Positions 15,782 to 24,336 of a DNA stretch of 38,759 nucleotides are shown in pieces. The stretch is from assembly GCA_027489065.1 (NCBI GenBank), contig JAIYAM010000031.1, positions 1-38,759 on the forward strand, written 5' to 3'. Position 1 is the stretch's first letter. The number at the start of each line of letters is the position of its first letter. Under the pieces are notes generated by a model, which was not told the origin of the DNA, did no database searches, and was given only the letters and a program-made list of their open reading frames with translations. The DNA comes from Erythrobacteraceae bacterium. GTDB lineage: Bacteria > Pseudomonadota > Alphaproteobacteria > Sphingomonadales > Sphingomonadaceae. Made by a program: the position numbers and the translations under genes.

Positions 15782-17524
15782 TCAGCCCACCAGCGCTTCG
15801 GCGGGCAGTGCGTAAAGCAGCGCCGCGCCCGCGGTCGCGCCGGCCTTGAGCCCTGCGGCCTCGGGCACGATGCGGTCGAGGAAGAAGCGCACCGTCACCG
15901 GCTTGGTCGCCGCCAGCGAGGGCGCAGCGCCTGCCGCCACGGCTTCAGCCTGCTTCATGAGCTGCCACCCGGCGACCGTCACTGCGGCCATCGTGCAGAA
16001 CGGCACGCTGCCGGCGAGCCGGTCATCGAGGCTCGCTTCATCCCGCATCCATCGCGCCACATTGGCGCAGTCGCGGGCGAGGGCGGAGAGGGCGAATTCG
16101 TCGGCGGTTTCGCGGGCGATGGTCTCGAACAGCGTTACCATCGCCTCGCCGCCGTCGAGCCCGAGCTTGCGGGTCACGAGATCGGCGGCCTGGATGCCGT
16201 TGGTGCCTTCGTAGATCGGCGCGATGCGCGAATCCCGCCAGTGCTGCGCCGCGCCGGTTTCCTCGACGAAGCCCATTCCGCCGTGGATCTGGATGCCGAG
16301 ACCCGACACCTCGACCCCGACATCGGTGCCCCATGCCTTGATTAGCGGCACGACGATCTCAGCACGCGCTTTGGCCCCTTCATCGCCGAGATTGCCGCGA
16401 TCGACCTGCCCCGCGCAATAGTAGAGCAGCGCGCGCACGCCTTCGGTGAGCGCCTTCATGCGCAGGATCATGCGGCGCACGTCAGGGTGCTCGATGATCG
16501 CCACCGGGTTCTTGTCAGGCGAACCGGCGCGCGCCGACTGCACACGGTCCCGCGCATAGGCGAGCGCCTGCTGCGTCGCCCTCTCGGCGATCTGGGCCCC
16601 TTGGTTGCCGACGTTGATCCGCGCATTGTTCATCATGGTGAACATCGCGGCGAGGCCCTTGTTGGGCGCGCCGACCAGCTCGCCAATGCACTCGCCGTTG
16701 TCGCCATAGCTCATCACGCAGGTCGGCGAGGCGTTGATGCCCAGCTTGTGTTCGAGGCTGACGCAGCGCAGGTCGTTGTGCGGGCCCAGCGACCCGTCCG
16801 CGTTCACATGATACTTGGGCACCACGAAGAGGCTGATCCCGCGCGAGCCCTCGGGCGCGCCGGGGAGGCGGGCCAGCACGAGGTGGATGATGTTCTCGGC
16901 AAGGTCATGCTCGCCCCAGGTGATGTAGATCTTCTGGCCGGTGATCCGGTACTTGCCGGCGTGCGGCCCGCTCTCGATGGGCTCGGCGGTCGAGCGCAGC
17001 GCGCCGACATCGCTCCCGGCGGCAGGTTCGGTGAGGTTCATCGTGCCTGACCATTCGCCGCTGACGAGCTTGGGCAGATACATCGCCTGCTGGTCCTTCG
17101 ACCCGTGGTGCTCCAGCGCTTCGATCGCGCCGACCGACAGCATCGGGAGCAAGGTGAAGGCCATGTTCGCCGCGCCGAGGTTCTCGAGCACGTTGCAGGC
17201 GAGGGTGAAGGGCAGGCCCTGACCCCCGTGCGCCAGCGGCGAGGCGATGGCGTTCCAGCCCTGCTCCACATAGGCGCGGTAGGCCGCGTCGAACCCGTCC
17301 GGCAGGCGCACCACGCCATTCTCGAGCTTCGCGCCTTCAAGGTCGCCCTTGCGGTTCAAGGGCGCGAACTCGCCCGCCGCGAACTGCCCGACGCCCTCGA
17401 CGATGGCCTCGACCAGATCGGGCTCGGCATGGGCGAAACGTGTCGTCGTGGCCAGCTCCTCGATGCCGGCGTTGACGCGGATGGCAAGGAGCTGGTCGGC
17501 GGTCGGCGGGGTGAAGGGGGTCAC
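15782..17524 (-). CDS. Acyl-CoA dehydrogenase (long form with C-terminal extra domain)
   Basis: FAD enzyme that introduces the alpha-beta double bond in an acyl-CoA. At 580 residues it is the long form with an added C-terminal domain, like DmdC (methylmercaptopropionyl-CoA dehydrogenase) and its unassigned relatives. Signs are NLTEPAAGSDVGALRSTA and KIYITWGEHDLAENIIHLVLARL (substrate/FAD region), IHGGMGFVEETGAAQHWRD, and YEGTNGIQAADLV at about 437-449 with the likely catalytic Glu. The GTG at 17524 (MTPFTPPTADQLL) is chosen for family length and for GAGGA upstream; a longer in-frame version to 18076 would be antisense to the Sua5-type gene. The substrate is not assignable. Confidence 0.9.
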   Translation of the reverse strand: MTPFTPPTADQLLAIRVNAGIEELATTTRFAHAEPDLVEAIVEGVGQFAAGEFAPLNRKGDLEGAKLENGVVRLPDGFDAAYRAYVEQGWNAIASPLAHGGQGLPFTLACNVLENLGAANMAFTLLPMLSVGAIEALEHHGSKDQQAMYLPKLVSGEWSGTMNLTEPAAGSDVGALRSTAEPIESGPHAGKYRITGQKIYITWGEHDLAENIIHLVLARLPGAPEGSRGISLFVVPKYHVNADGSLGPHNDLRCVSLEHKLGINASPTCVMSYGDNGECIGELVGAPNKGLAAMFTMMNNARINVGNQGAQIAERATQQALAYARDRVQSARAGSPDKNPVAIIEHPDVRRMILRMKALTEGVRALLYYCAGQVDRGNLGDEGAKARAEIVVPLIKAWGTDVGVEVSGLGIQIHGGMGFVEETGAAQHWRDSRIAPIYEGTNGIQAADLVTRKLGLDGGEAMVTLFETIARETADEFALSALARDCANVARWMRDEASLDDRLAGSVPFCTMAAVTVAGWQLMKQAEAVAAGAAPSLAATKPVTVRFFLDRIVPEAAGLKAGATAGAALLYALPAEALVG

Positions 17525-17599
17525 TGTGGGAAGGTCCTCGGGTAGCGGGAAGGGGCCCGTGCACTTGGCAGGGCGGGCAAACGAATATAGCGCCGGGGC

Positions 17600-18517
17600 A
17601 TGAGCGGCAAGAACGTTACGGAAGTGGTGCTGGCAGACGCCGCGGGGATCGCGAAAGCCGCGCGAATCCTCGAATCGGGTGGGCTTGTCGCGGTGCCGAC
17701 CGAGACCGTCTACGGCCTCGCTGCGCGGGCCGACCGCGCCGAGGCCGTGGCGAAGATCTATGCCGCGAAAGGCCGCCCGGATTTCAACCCGCTGATCGTG
17801 CATGTCGCGGGGGTGGAGCAGGCCGAGCGCTATGCCGAGTTCTCGCCTGGCGCCCGCGCGCTTGCCGAGGCGCATTGGCCCGGTCCCTTGACACAGGTGC
17901 TGCCGCGCCGGGCCGATGCTGCGCTGGCCGCGGCCGTCACCGCGGGGCTCCCCACCGTTGCCCTGCGCGCTCCGGCCCATTCCGCTATGCGCGCGCTGCT
18001 TGCGGCGGTGGATTTCCCGCTCGCCGCGCCCTCTGCCAACCGCAGCGGCTTCATCAGCCCGACGTGCGCCGCGCATGTGCTCGCCTCGCTCGACGGGCGG
18101 ATCGACCTCGTGCTGGATGGCGGGGCGACCGAGGCGGGGGTGGAATCGACCATCGTCGCCGTGCGCGCCGACGGGTCAGTCGAGGAGCTGCGTCCGGGGC
18201 CGCTCCAGATCGGCGCGCTTTTGGTGGGCGGGAACATCGAGGCACCGGGCCAGCTCGCCAGCCATTATGCCCCCGGCAAGCCGGTGCGGCTGAATGCAAT
18301 ACGAGCGCAACCGGACGAGTTCCTGATCGGGTTCGGCGTGATCACAGGGGATTGCACGCTGTCGGCCAGCGGTGATCTGACCGAGGCGGCGACGCGTCTC
18401 TATGCGGCCTTGCACGAAGCTGCGCTGGCCCCTCAGCCGCGCATCGCAGTCGCTCCGGTGCCCGAAGAGGGCGTGGGCCGCGCGATCAACGACCGGCTGC
18501 GGCGCGCGGCGGCCTAG
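17600..18517 (+). CDS. tsaC: L-threonylcarbamoyladenylate synthase, Sua5 type
   Basis: Makes threonylcarbamoyl-AMP from Thr, bicarbonate and ATP, the first step of the t6A37 tRNA modification. The 305 residues contain the YrdC/TsaC domain (about 12-200) with VPTETVYGLAARA, IYAAKGRPDFNPLIVHV and APSANRSGFISPT. The linker APGQLASHYAPGKPVRLN and a C-terminal Rossmann-like Sua5 domain follow, so it is the long Sua5 form rather than short TsaC. It is divergent from the acyl-CoA dehydrogenase gene; the start codons are 75 bases apart. Its last 4 bases overlap the convergent lipoprotein gene. Confidence 0.95.
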   Translation: MSGKNVTEVVLADAAGIAKAARILESGGLVAVPTETVYGLAARADRAEAVAKIYAAKGRPDFNPLIVHVAGVEQAERYAEFSPGARALAEAHWPGPLTQVLPRRADAALAAAVTAGLPTVALRAPAHSAMRALLAAVDFPLAAPSANRSGFISPTCAAHVLASLDGRIDLVLDGGATEAGVESTIVAVRADGSVEELRPGPLQIGALLVGGNIEAPGQLASHYAPGKPVRLNAIRAQPDEFLIGFGVITGDCTLSASGDLTEAATRLYAALHEAALAPQPRIAVAPVPEEGVGRAINDRLRRAAA

Positions 18518-18837
18518 TCTGGACGAGGCTCGCCGCGGGTCAGGGCCTCGATTTCCTCGCTCAGCGCCGCGGCCCGCTCGCAAGCTCCATCATCGCCATC
18601 GCCGCAGCGGCGGGCCGCCTTTGCGTATTCGCGGTCGAGCTTGCCGATCCGCTCCTCGCGCTTGCGGATGTCCCGCCCGCGCTTTTCGTCGGCCTCGGAC
18701 TGGCTGGTGGTCGCAGCATCGACGCCGGCGCTTACCGCCCTGACCGGCAGGGTGACGACATCGACGGCTGCCTTGGCGAGGCAGCCCTGAAGGGCGAGCG
18801 CGGCGAAGGCGAGGGTCGGAAGGCGGGCGGCGTGCAT
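18514..18837 (-). CDS. Small predicted lipoprotein
   Basis: A 107-residue protein of unknown function. The N-terminus ends in LALQGC (Cys19), a near-lipobox, so it is probably lipid-anchored; Gln at -2 is unusual. The remainder is charged and probably helical or coiled (EADEKRGRDIRKREERIGKLDREYAKAARRC), and two further cysteines flank a short acidic segment (CGDGDDGAC), possibly a disulfide. The ATG at 18837 is preferred to one at 18870 because it gives a normal signal peptide and has GAGGG upstream. Confidence 0.7.
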   Translation of the reverse strand: MHAARLPTLAFAALALQGCLAKAAVDVVTLPVRAVSAGVDAATTSQSEADEKRGRDIRKREERIGKLDREYAKAARRCGDGDDGACERAAALSEEIEALTRGEPRPD

Positions 18838-18878
18838 GGCCCTCACAATGTCGCCCGCCGATCGCCGCAAGGCAAACG

Positions 18879-19670
18879 CTATTCTGCGGTCTTGCCCTCA
18901 GGTGCCGGAATTGCGGCGCTCGCACCACTCGTCCCGCCGATGGCGGGCGAGCAGTTCAGCGCGCCCGAGCCGAAGGACTGCAAGGTGCACTTGGCGCTGC
19001 CCGTGACGTTCACATCGCCCGCGCCGCCGATATTGGCTTCGACCGACCCGTCCGAGGCGAAGGTGACATCGCCGCTTCCGCCGATCGTGACCTCGGCCTT
19101 GTCGGCCTTCAGCTGGGGCATGACGATCTTGCCGCTGCCGCCGATCACGATGTCGAGCGATTTGGCGGTGCCCGCACCGCCCAGGACGGTCCCGCTGCCG
19201 CCGATATTGATGCCGAGCTTTTCGGCCGCGACCTTGCCGAACTCCACGTTACCGCTGCCGCCGATGTTGATTTCGGCGGTACTGGCGAGCGCGGGCGTCT
19301 TCACGGTGCCGCTTCCGGCGATCACGATTTCCTTGGGCGCGGGCATGGTGACACGGATCACCGCACTGCTCTCGCCGTTCCAGCCCTTTTCGCGGGTCAC
19401 GCCGATCACTTCCTTGTCGCGCACGAAGCGCAAGCTGTCAGTGTCCGCACCCTCGACCTTGATGGCAAAGGTGTTGCCTTCGGTGACGATCACCGTGTCG
19501 CCGGAGCTCAGGATGATCTCGCTGGGCGGCGGGCCCGCGATCTCGACTTCGGCGAGGGGCACGCCCTTCTGGCCGTTGATCTCGATGTCCGTACCGTCGC
19601 AGCCGGCGAGCGTGATGCCGAGGGCAAGCAGCGCGGCGGGGGCGAGGCGTTGGAAGGAAGGGTGGGTCAT
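18879..19670 (-). CDS. Lipoprotein with GIN/DUF2807 repeat domain
   Basis: A 263-residue predicted lipoprotein (lipobox LAGC, Cys24). The body is built of short beta repeats with an IGGSG turn: IAGSG, then IGGSG four times and IGGAG, spaced about 19-23 residues. This is the pattern of the DUF2807 putative auto-transporter adhesin head (GIN) domain, a right-handed beta-helix-like fold. The role in the envelope is unknown. The ATG at 19670 follows GGGAGACC, 8 bases upstream. The C-terminal 30 residues are Ala/Ser/Gly-rich and probably disordered. Confidence 0.85.
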   Translation of the reverse strand: MTHPSFQRLAPAALLALGITLAGCDGTDIEINGQKGVPLAEVEIAGPPPSEIILSSGDTVIVTEGNTFAIKVEGADTDSLRFVRDKEVIGVTREKGWNGESSAVIRVTMPAPKEIVIAGSGTVKTPALASTAEINIGGSGNVEFGKVAAEKLGINIGGSGTVLGGAGTAKSLDIVIGGSGKIVMPQLKADKAEVTIGGSGDVTFASDGSVEANIGGAGDVNVTGSAKCTLQSFGSGALNCSPAIGGTSGASAAIPAPEGKTAE

Positions 19671-19761
19671 GCGAGGTCTCCCTGGGGCCGGTTGGCGTAT
19701 TGCGGATGTAATACACCGCGCCGCGCCGTGCAAGCCCGCCCTCCGGAAGCCGCTGGTGTCA

Positions 19762-19791
19762 AACAAAAAGGGCCGCCCCGCAGGGCAGCCC
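19762..19791 (-). terminator. Rho-independent terminator of the carD transcript
   Basis: Read on the minus strand, GGGCTGCCC and GGGCGGCCC form a 9-bp stem (one G-T pair) with a TGCG loop, followed directly by TTTTTG. It lies 31 bases after the carD stop. Confidence 0.85.
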
Positions 19792-19822
19792 TCGATGTTC
19801 GAATTGCGCGAGGTGGAGCCGA

Positions 19823-20356
19823 TCAGGCTTCTTCGGCAGTGTCGTAATACTGCGGCGCGTGTTCGCGCAGCACGTCGAGGATCTTGCCGAGCGCCGTGGG
19901 CTCGTCCGTCTCTTCCATCGCCGCAAGCTCGCGGGCGAGGCGGCTGGAGGCCGCTTCGAAGATCTGGCGTTCCGAATAGGACTGCTCGGGCTGGTCTTCG
20001 GGGCGGAACAGGTCGCGGGTCACTTCAGCGATCGACACGAGGTCGCCTGAGTTGATCTTCGCTTCATATTCCTGGGCGCGGCGCGACCACATGGTGCGCT
20101 TCACCTTGGGCTTGCCCTTGAGGGTTTCCATGGCCTGACGCAGGGTCTTGTCCGACGAAAGCTTGCGCATCCCGATCGCTTCGACCTTGTTGGTCGGCAC
20201 CCGCAGCGTCATGCGCTCTTTTTCGAAACGCAGGACGTAGAGTTCGAGCTGCATGCCGGCGATTTCCTCGCTCTGAAGCTCGATCACGCGGCCCACGCCG
20301 TGCTTGGGGTAAACAACATAATCGCCGACGGTGAATGCGTTCGCGGTGCTTGCCAT
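19823..20356 (-). CDS. carD: CarD-family transcriptional regulator
   Basis: A 177-residue CarD/CdnL protein, which binds the RNA polymerase beta subunit and stabilises open promoter complexes. The N-terminal Tudor-like interaction domain (FTVGDYVVYPKHGVGRVIEL to about residue 65) is followed by an all-helical DNA-contacting domain (SSDKTLRQAMETL...). The ATG at 20356 has AAGGAAC 8 bases upstream; a TTG at 20371 is less likely. It follows fdxA, as commonly seen in alphaproteobacteria, but a 266-base gap suggests its own promoter. Confidence 0.95.
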   Translation of the reverse strand: MASTANAFTVGDYVVYPKHGVGRVIELQSEEIAGMQLELYVLRFEKERMTLRVPTNKVEAIGMRKLSSDKTLRQAMETLKGKPKVKRTMWSRRAQEYEAKINSGDLVSIAEVTRDLFRPEDQPEQSYSERQIFEAASSRLARELAAMEETDEPTALGKILDVLREHAPQYYDTAEEA

Positions 20357-20622
20357 GCAAGTTCCTTTCAATCGGCCCTTCCAGCAACGGGGGAGAGGGA
20401 CACGGAACCCGGCGGCGCGTGCATGCCCCTCACGGGGCGTGCGCCGGGTGCGTAAGCGTCCGGTAGGGGGGTTGCTGGTGTCGGGCCTTCCTGGTTTTCA
20501 ACGCCTGCGCGGGCTCAAGCCCAGCGCGGTTGATGCATCATATAGCACGCCTGCAACAAAATTGCGAGTCGCTCATTGCACCTGCCTGCAGTGTTACGCA
20601 GACTCGCATATTTGCAGGAGTG
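20357..20622 (-). other. carD leader and fdxA-carD gap
   Basis: No gene is visible in this 266-base gap. A hairpin at 20413-20446 (6-bp outer stem CGGCGC/GCGCCG, 4-base bulge, 7-bp inner stem ATGCCCC/GGGGCGT with loop TCAC) lies about 57 bases before the carD start. An AT-rich TGCTATATGAT-like -10 region is seen on the minus strand around 20536-20547 without a convincing -35. Read together, this looks like a promoter plus structured leader for carD. Confidence 0.35.
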
Positions 20623-20961
20623 TCAGTCCCCTTCGCCGGGCTCGGCGCTGAAGTACTTCTCGAACTTGCCCTTTTGGCCCTTGTGCTCGTCGGCATCTTC
20701 GGGCGGCGCCTTCTGGCTGGTGATGTTGGGCCACATCGCCGAATACTTGGTGTTGAGCTCCAGCCACTTCTCGAGACCGTCTTCCGTATCGGGGAGAATC
20801 GCCTCGGCCGGGCATTCCGGCTCGCACACGCCGCAGTCGATGCACTCGCTGGGATTGATCACCAGCATGTTCTCGCCTTCGTAGAAACAGTCAACCGGGC
20901 ACACTTCCACGCAATCGGTGTACTTGCACTTGATGCAGTCTTCGGTGACGACGTAAGTCAT
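20623..20961 (-). CDS. fdxA: 7Fe ferredoxin FdxA
   Basis: A 112-residue seven-iron ferredoxin carrying one [3Fe-4S] and one [4Fe-4S] cluster. Cys9, Cys17 and Cys50 fit the 3Fe site; Cys21, Cys40, Cys43 and Cys46 fit the 4Fe site ([11 protein letters not shown]). The C-terminal tail (about 80-112) is charged and long, as in the Azotobacter FdI-like group. It lies 10 bases after the S4-domain gene, so it is probably in the helicase-S4-fdxA transcript. The electron partner is not known. Confidence 0.95.
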   Translation of the reverse strand: MTYVVTEDCIKCKYTDCVEVCPVDCFYEGENMLVINPSECIDCGVCEPECPAEAILPDTEDGLEKWLELNTKYSAMWPNITSQKAPPEDADEHKGQKGKFEKYFSAEPGEGD

Positions 20962-20971
20962 TGCAGCTCTT

Positions 20972-21334
20972 TCACGAGATGTCTTCGGGATCCCCGGGCA
21001 GCGCGCCCGGCACAGGCGACCCGCCTATGGTGTTTTGCCCTTTAGGGTCAAGAGTGACCCCGTCAACCTCCCGATAATGCGAACGCGCCTCGGCGGGCGG
21101 ACCGCGCCGATCGGGGAGGGTGAGCAGTTGGATCACCCGGACAGTGCCTCCTACAGCCAGCGTCAGGATATCGCCGATCCGCGCACTCTCCGATCCCCTG
21201 AGCACATGCTGCCGATTGCGACGGACGGCATGCCCGGCGATCAGCGCGTCGGCGGCGGAGCGGGTGCGGGCGAAGCGGAGGTAGACCAGCAGCCGGTCCA
21301 TTCGCAGCGTCTCTGCCGCACCCGCACCGCTCAT
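20972..21334 (-). CDS. S4-domain RNA-binding protein (Hsp15-like)
   Basis: A 120-residue protein with an S4 RNA-binding domain (about 12-60: [29 protein letters not shown]...[10 protein letters not shown]). It resembles heat-shock protein 15 (HslR), which binds 50S subunits with stalled nascent chains. The C-terminal half is Gly/Pro-rich and probably flexible. Its ATG overlaps the helicase stop as ATGA, which points to coupled translation and a shared RNA-related role. Confidence 0.9.
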   Translation of the reverse strand: MSGAGAAETLRMDRLLVYLRFARTRSAADALIAGHAVRRNRQHVLRGSESARIGDILTLAVGGTVRVIQLLTLPDRRGPPAEARSHYREVDGVTLDPKGQNTIGGSPVPGALPGDPEDIS

Positions 21335-24126
21335 CCCTTGAGCAGGTCCGCCAGCTTGTCGAAGGCCCCTCCGGCGCGTGCCGGACCGGTATCGACGGGG
21401 GGTCTAGGGGGGGTCTGGACGGGTCTTGGGCCGCGCTTGTCACCATTACGAGGGGGTCTGGAGGGGGTCTGGCCACCCTCTGGAGCACCCTTGCCGTGCC
21501 GCTCCTTGCGATCGCCACCATTCTCGGGCCGGCCCTTGCCGCGCGGCTGGCTGCGTTCCTTGCGATTGTCGGGCCGGGCCTCGCGGCGATCGGAGCGACG
21601 CTCTTCTCTCTCACCCGGCTTGCGCGGGCGCCAGAACCAGCGGTCGGGCGCGGCGGGGCCGAAGGCACCTTCCGCAAGGACGCGGGCGCGTTCGCAGCGG
21701 AAGCCGGCGCTGCCGAGCAGGCGGCGGGCGTTCTCCACCTCGAGGCCGACCGACACGGCCAGCGCGAGGTCGACCTGGAACGAACGGTTGCGCTCCTTCG
21801 GGTGCGCGGCGGTCACCGCTGCCCGCGCTTCGAAGGCGGCGCGGAAAATCTTCTCGGCAAGGTCGACGCGGATCGCCTGTGCGCCCGCATAGCGGTAGCC
21901 GGCGGGCAGGCGCCCCTTCGCCCAGCTTCCCTCCGCCAGGACCGGCAGCATGTTCTCCTGCACCGGGCGCAGGTCGAGGCCGAGCGCGTGGAGCAACCGC
22001 CGCGGGGCGGGCTTCAAAAGCGGGGCATCGAAAATGTCGAGCGCGCCGAAGGTCACACCGAGCTTCCTCAGATAGGGCCGCATCTCCTTGGGCAGGTTCT
22101 CGAGACCCGCCTCCTCGCGGCTGATCACGCCGCGCGCTTCGATCAGGGTGATGACCAGCGCCCGCGCCTGCGACCCGGCATTGGGATCACGCGCTGCCTC
22201 GGCGAGCTTGCGCAACGGTTCGAGCGGTTCCAGCTCCTTGTCCAGCCACGCCGCGAGGCCCGCTTCGAGCTTGGCCTTGGCCGCATCGGGCAGCAGCGCC
22301 ACGTCGCGGGTCAGCGCGAGGCGCGGCGTGCCGAAATTGCCTGCGCCCGGATGGCCGGGGAAGCTGATCTCGGCCAGCGCACGGTCCTGCCAGCGGATCG
22401 CCCCGCCGGAGATGACCAGCTCGCCCAGGCCCTGCGTCAGCAGCCAGTCGGCGCGGCTTGCCAGCAAGGCCGGCAGCGCCTTCTCGCCCGCGGCGAGCAG
22501 CATCCGGCGATCGGCGACGCCTGCCGCCGGATCGACATGGAAGCGGAATCCTTCGAGCCGCCCGATGCTCTCGCCTTCCACGGTGAGGTGGCCGTCGGGT
22601 TCGAGCGTGACGGGCAGCGCGCTCGCATCCTGCCCCAGCGATTTCATCAAGAGTGTCGTCCTTCGGTTCACGAACCGCTCGGTCAGCCGCGCATGCAGCG
22701 CATCCGAGAGCTTCGCCTCGACCGCGCGCGCACGCGCAGCCATTTCGTCGCGGGCCAGCACCCAATCGGGCCGCTGGCAGATGTAAGCCCAGCTGCGAAT
22801 CGCCGCGATCCGCCCTTGCAGCGTGTCGATGTCGCCCTGCATCCGGTCAAGCTCGGCGATGCGCGCGGCGACGAAATCCGCGCCGATGTATCCCCCCTGC
22901 AAGTCGTCCCACAGCCGAGCGACGAAGCGCGCGTGCTGTTCGACCCCGAGGCTGCGGAAATCGGGGAGCGAGCAGGCCTCCCAGAAACGCCGCACCGACC
23001 CTGCCCCGCGCACGGTATCGGCGATCGGGTCCGAGGCGAGGCGGCGCAGCACCGCCATGTCGATCGCTTCGGGCGCCGCTTTCAGCACCGCGTGGGAGGG
23101 CCGCGCCTCGAGATCGGCGATCAGCGTCTCCAGCCGGTCGAACCTCGGATCGGCATCGCGCCAGAACAGGTGGGTGAGGGGCGCGAACTTGTGCTCCTCG
23201 ATCGCGTAGACTTCCTCGTCGGTGAAGGCGAGCGGCTCGCCCTGCTGCACGGCGCTCATGCCAGAGAGCGTACCGAAGGTTCCGTCGCGCTGGTGCCGCC
23301 CGGCGCGCCCGGCGATCTGCGCCATCTCGGAAGGGGTCAGGCGGCGCTTCCTGCGCCCGTCGAACTTCGACAGCGCCGCAAAGGCGACATGGTCGAGATC
23401 GAGGTTCAGCCCCATGCCGATCGCGTCGGTGGCGACGATGTAATCGACCTCGCCCGATTGGAACATCGCGACCTGCTTGTTGCGGGTCTCGGGAGAAAGC
23501 GCGCCCATCACCACCGCCGCGCCGCCGCGGAAGCGCCGCAGCGCCTCGGCCATGGCGTAGACCTGCTCGATGGAGAAGGCGACCACCGCCGAGCGGCGCG
23601 GGAGGCGTGACAGCTTGCAGATGCCTGCATGGGAGAGGGTGGAGAAGCGCGGTCGGGTGGTGATCTCGGCCTTGGGGATCAGCGCCTTGACCATCGGTTC
23701 GAGCGTCGCCGAGCCGAGGATCATCGTCTCCTCGCGCCCCCGCGCATGGAGCAGCCGGTCGGTGAAGATGTGCCCGCGTTCGGGGTCTGCGCCCAGTTGC
23801 GCCTCGTCCAGCCCGACGAAGGCGACCTCGCCCATCGTCCTCGGCATGGCTTCGGCGGTGCAGAGGAAATATCGGGCGTCGGGCGGCTCGATCCGTTCCT
23901 CGCCGGTGATGAGCGCCACCTGCTTGTCGCCCTTGATCGCGCGCACCCGGTCATAGACCTCGCGTGCCAGCAGGCGCAGCGGAAAGCCCATCATGCCGGA
24001 GGAATGACCGCACATCCGCTCGATCGCGAGGTGCGTCTTGCCGGTGTTGGTCGGGCCCAGCACCGCGCGGACGCGGCTGTCGTCCGAACCGCGCTCACGA
24101 GGGCGGGAAGGGGGGGGAACGGGCAC
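21331..24126 (-). CDS. Suv3-like DExH RNA/DNA helicase
   Basis: A 931-residue superfamily-2 helicase resembling the mitochondrial RNA helicase SUV3, whose bacterial relatives are found in alphaproteobacteria. Motif I GPTNTGKT is at 24-31, motif II DEAQ at 107-110, motif III GSAT, and motif VI QIAGRAGRHQRDG. The middle and C-terminal parts match the SUV3 extension. The last 100 residues are a basic, Arg/Pro/Gly-rich disordered tail ending in [13 protein letters not shown], probably for RNA or protein contact. The start is GTG at 24126, with no clear Shine-Dalgarno. It heads the helicase-S4-fdxA row. Substrate and function are inferred. Confidence 0.92.
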   Translation of the reverse strand: MPVPPPSRPRERGSDDSRVRAVLGPTNTGKTHLAIERMCGHSSGMMGFPLRLLAREVYDRVRAIKGDKQVALITGEERIEPPDARYFLCTAEAMPRTMGEVAFVGLDEAQLGADPERGHIFTDRLLHARGREETMILGSATLEPMVKALIPKAEITTRPRFSTLSHAGICKLSRLPRRSAVVAFSIEQVYAMAEALRRFRGGAAVVMGALSPETRNKQVAMFQSGEVDYIVATDAIGMGLNLDLDHVAFAALSKFDGRRKRRLTPSEMAQIAGRAGRHQRDGTFGTLSGMSAVQQGEPLAFTDEEVYAIEEHKFAPLTHLFWRDADPRFDRLETLIADLEARPSHAVLKAAPEAIDMAVLRRLASDPIADTVRGAGSVRRFWEACSLPDFRSLGVEQHARFVARLWDDLQGGYIGADFVAARIAELDRMQGDIDTLQGRIAAIRSWAYICQRPDWVLARDEMAARARAVEAKLSDALHARLTERFVNRRTTLLMKSLGQDASALPVTLEPDGHLTVEGESIGRLEGFRFHVDPAAGVADRRMLLAAGEKALPALLASRADWLLTQGLGELVISGGAIRWQDRALAEISFPGHPGAGNFGTPRLALTRDVALLPDAAKAKLEAGLAAWLDKELEPLEPLRKLAEAARDPNAGSQARALVITLIEARGVISREEAGLENLPKEMRPYLRKLGVTFGALDIFDAPLLKPAPRRLLHALGLDLRPVQENMLPVLAEGSWAKGRLPAGYRYAGAQAIRVDLAEKIFRAAFEARAAVTAAHPKERNRSFQVDLALAVSVGLEVENARRLLGSAGFRCERARVLAEGAFGPAAPDRWFWRPRKPGEREERRSDRREARPDNRKERSQPRGKGRPENGGDRKERHGKGAPEGGQTPSRPPRNGDKRGPRPVQTPPRPPVDTGPARAGGAFDKLADLLKG
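21397..21430 (+). repeat. G-quadruplex-type G-run cluster in the helicase gene
   Basis: On the plus strand, four G-runs (21397-21402, 21407-21413, 21421-21423, 21428-21430) are separated by 4, 7 and 4 bases, satisfying the usual G3+N1-7 rule. Similar GGGGGTCTGG units recur at 21452-21472. The plus strand is the template strand of the gene; the repeats encode Pro/Arg-rich tail residues. Confidence 0.55.
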
Positions 24127-24234
24127 GGTGAGGGGGTTCTGTCAGGCTTGGGCCAAGGGGGCAAGGCCATGCGATGGAAGGCGCGCGGGCTACCCACATC
24201 GCCTTGTCGCACGCGGGGCGCGGCTGGTCGCTGG

Positions 24235-24249
24235 TTAAGGCGGGATTTA
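24235..24249 (+). promoter_or_regulatory. Candidate CtrA box upstream of the M23 peptidase
   Basis: TTAA-N7-TTTA at 24235-24249 differs at one base from the CtrA consensus TTAA-N7-TTAA known from Caulobacter. It lies in the 210-base gap between the divergent helicase and peptidase genes, about 90 bases before the peptidase start. The same gap holds an inverted repeat ATCCCGG/CCGGGAT (24281-24303). No other gene is visible in the gap. Confidence 0.35.
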
Positions 24250-24336
24250 CTTTGTTCTGCCACCAACTTGCCGCATGGGAATCCCGGGGCTAGCGGCCGG
24301 GATCGCCCAGCAGGGCACCGCTTCGGGGCAGCATTG

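Noticed and set aside
17525..18076. In-frame N-terminal extension of the acyl-CoA dehydrogenase to 764 residues
   Set aside because: It is antisense to the Sua5-type gene and has no family similarity; GTG at 17524 fits.
21496..23610. 704-residue open frame antisense to the Suv3-like helicase
   Set aside because: Composition is typical of a shadow frame, with no motif; the minus-strand frame has all helicase motifs.
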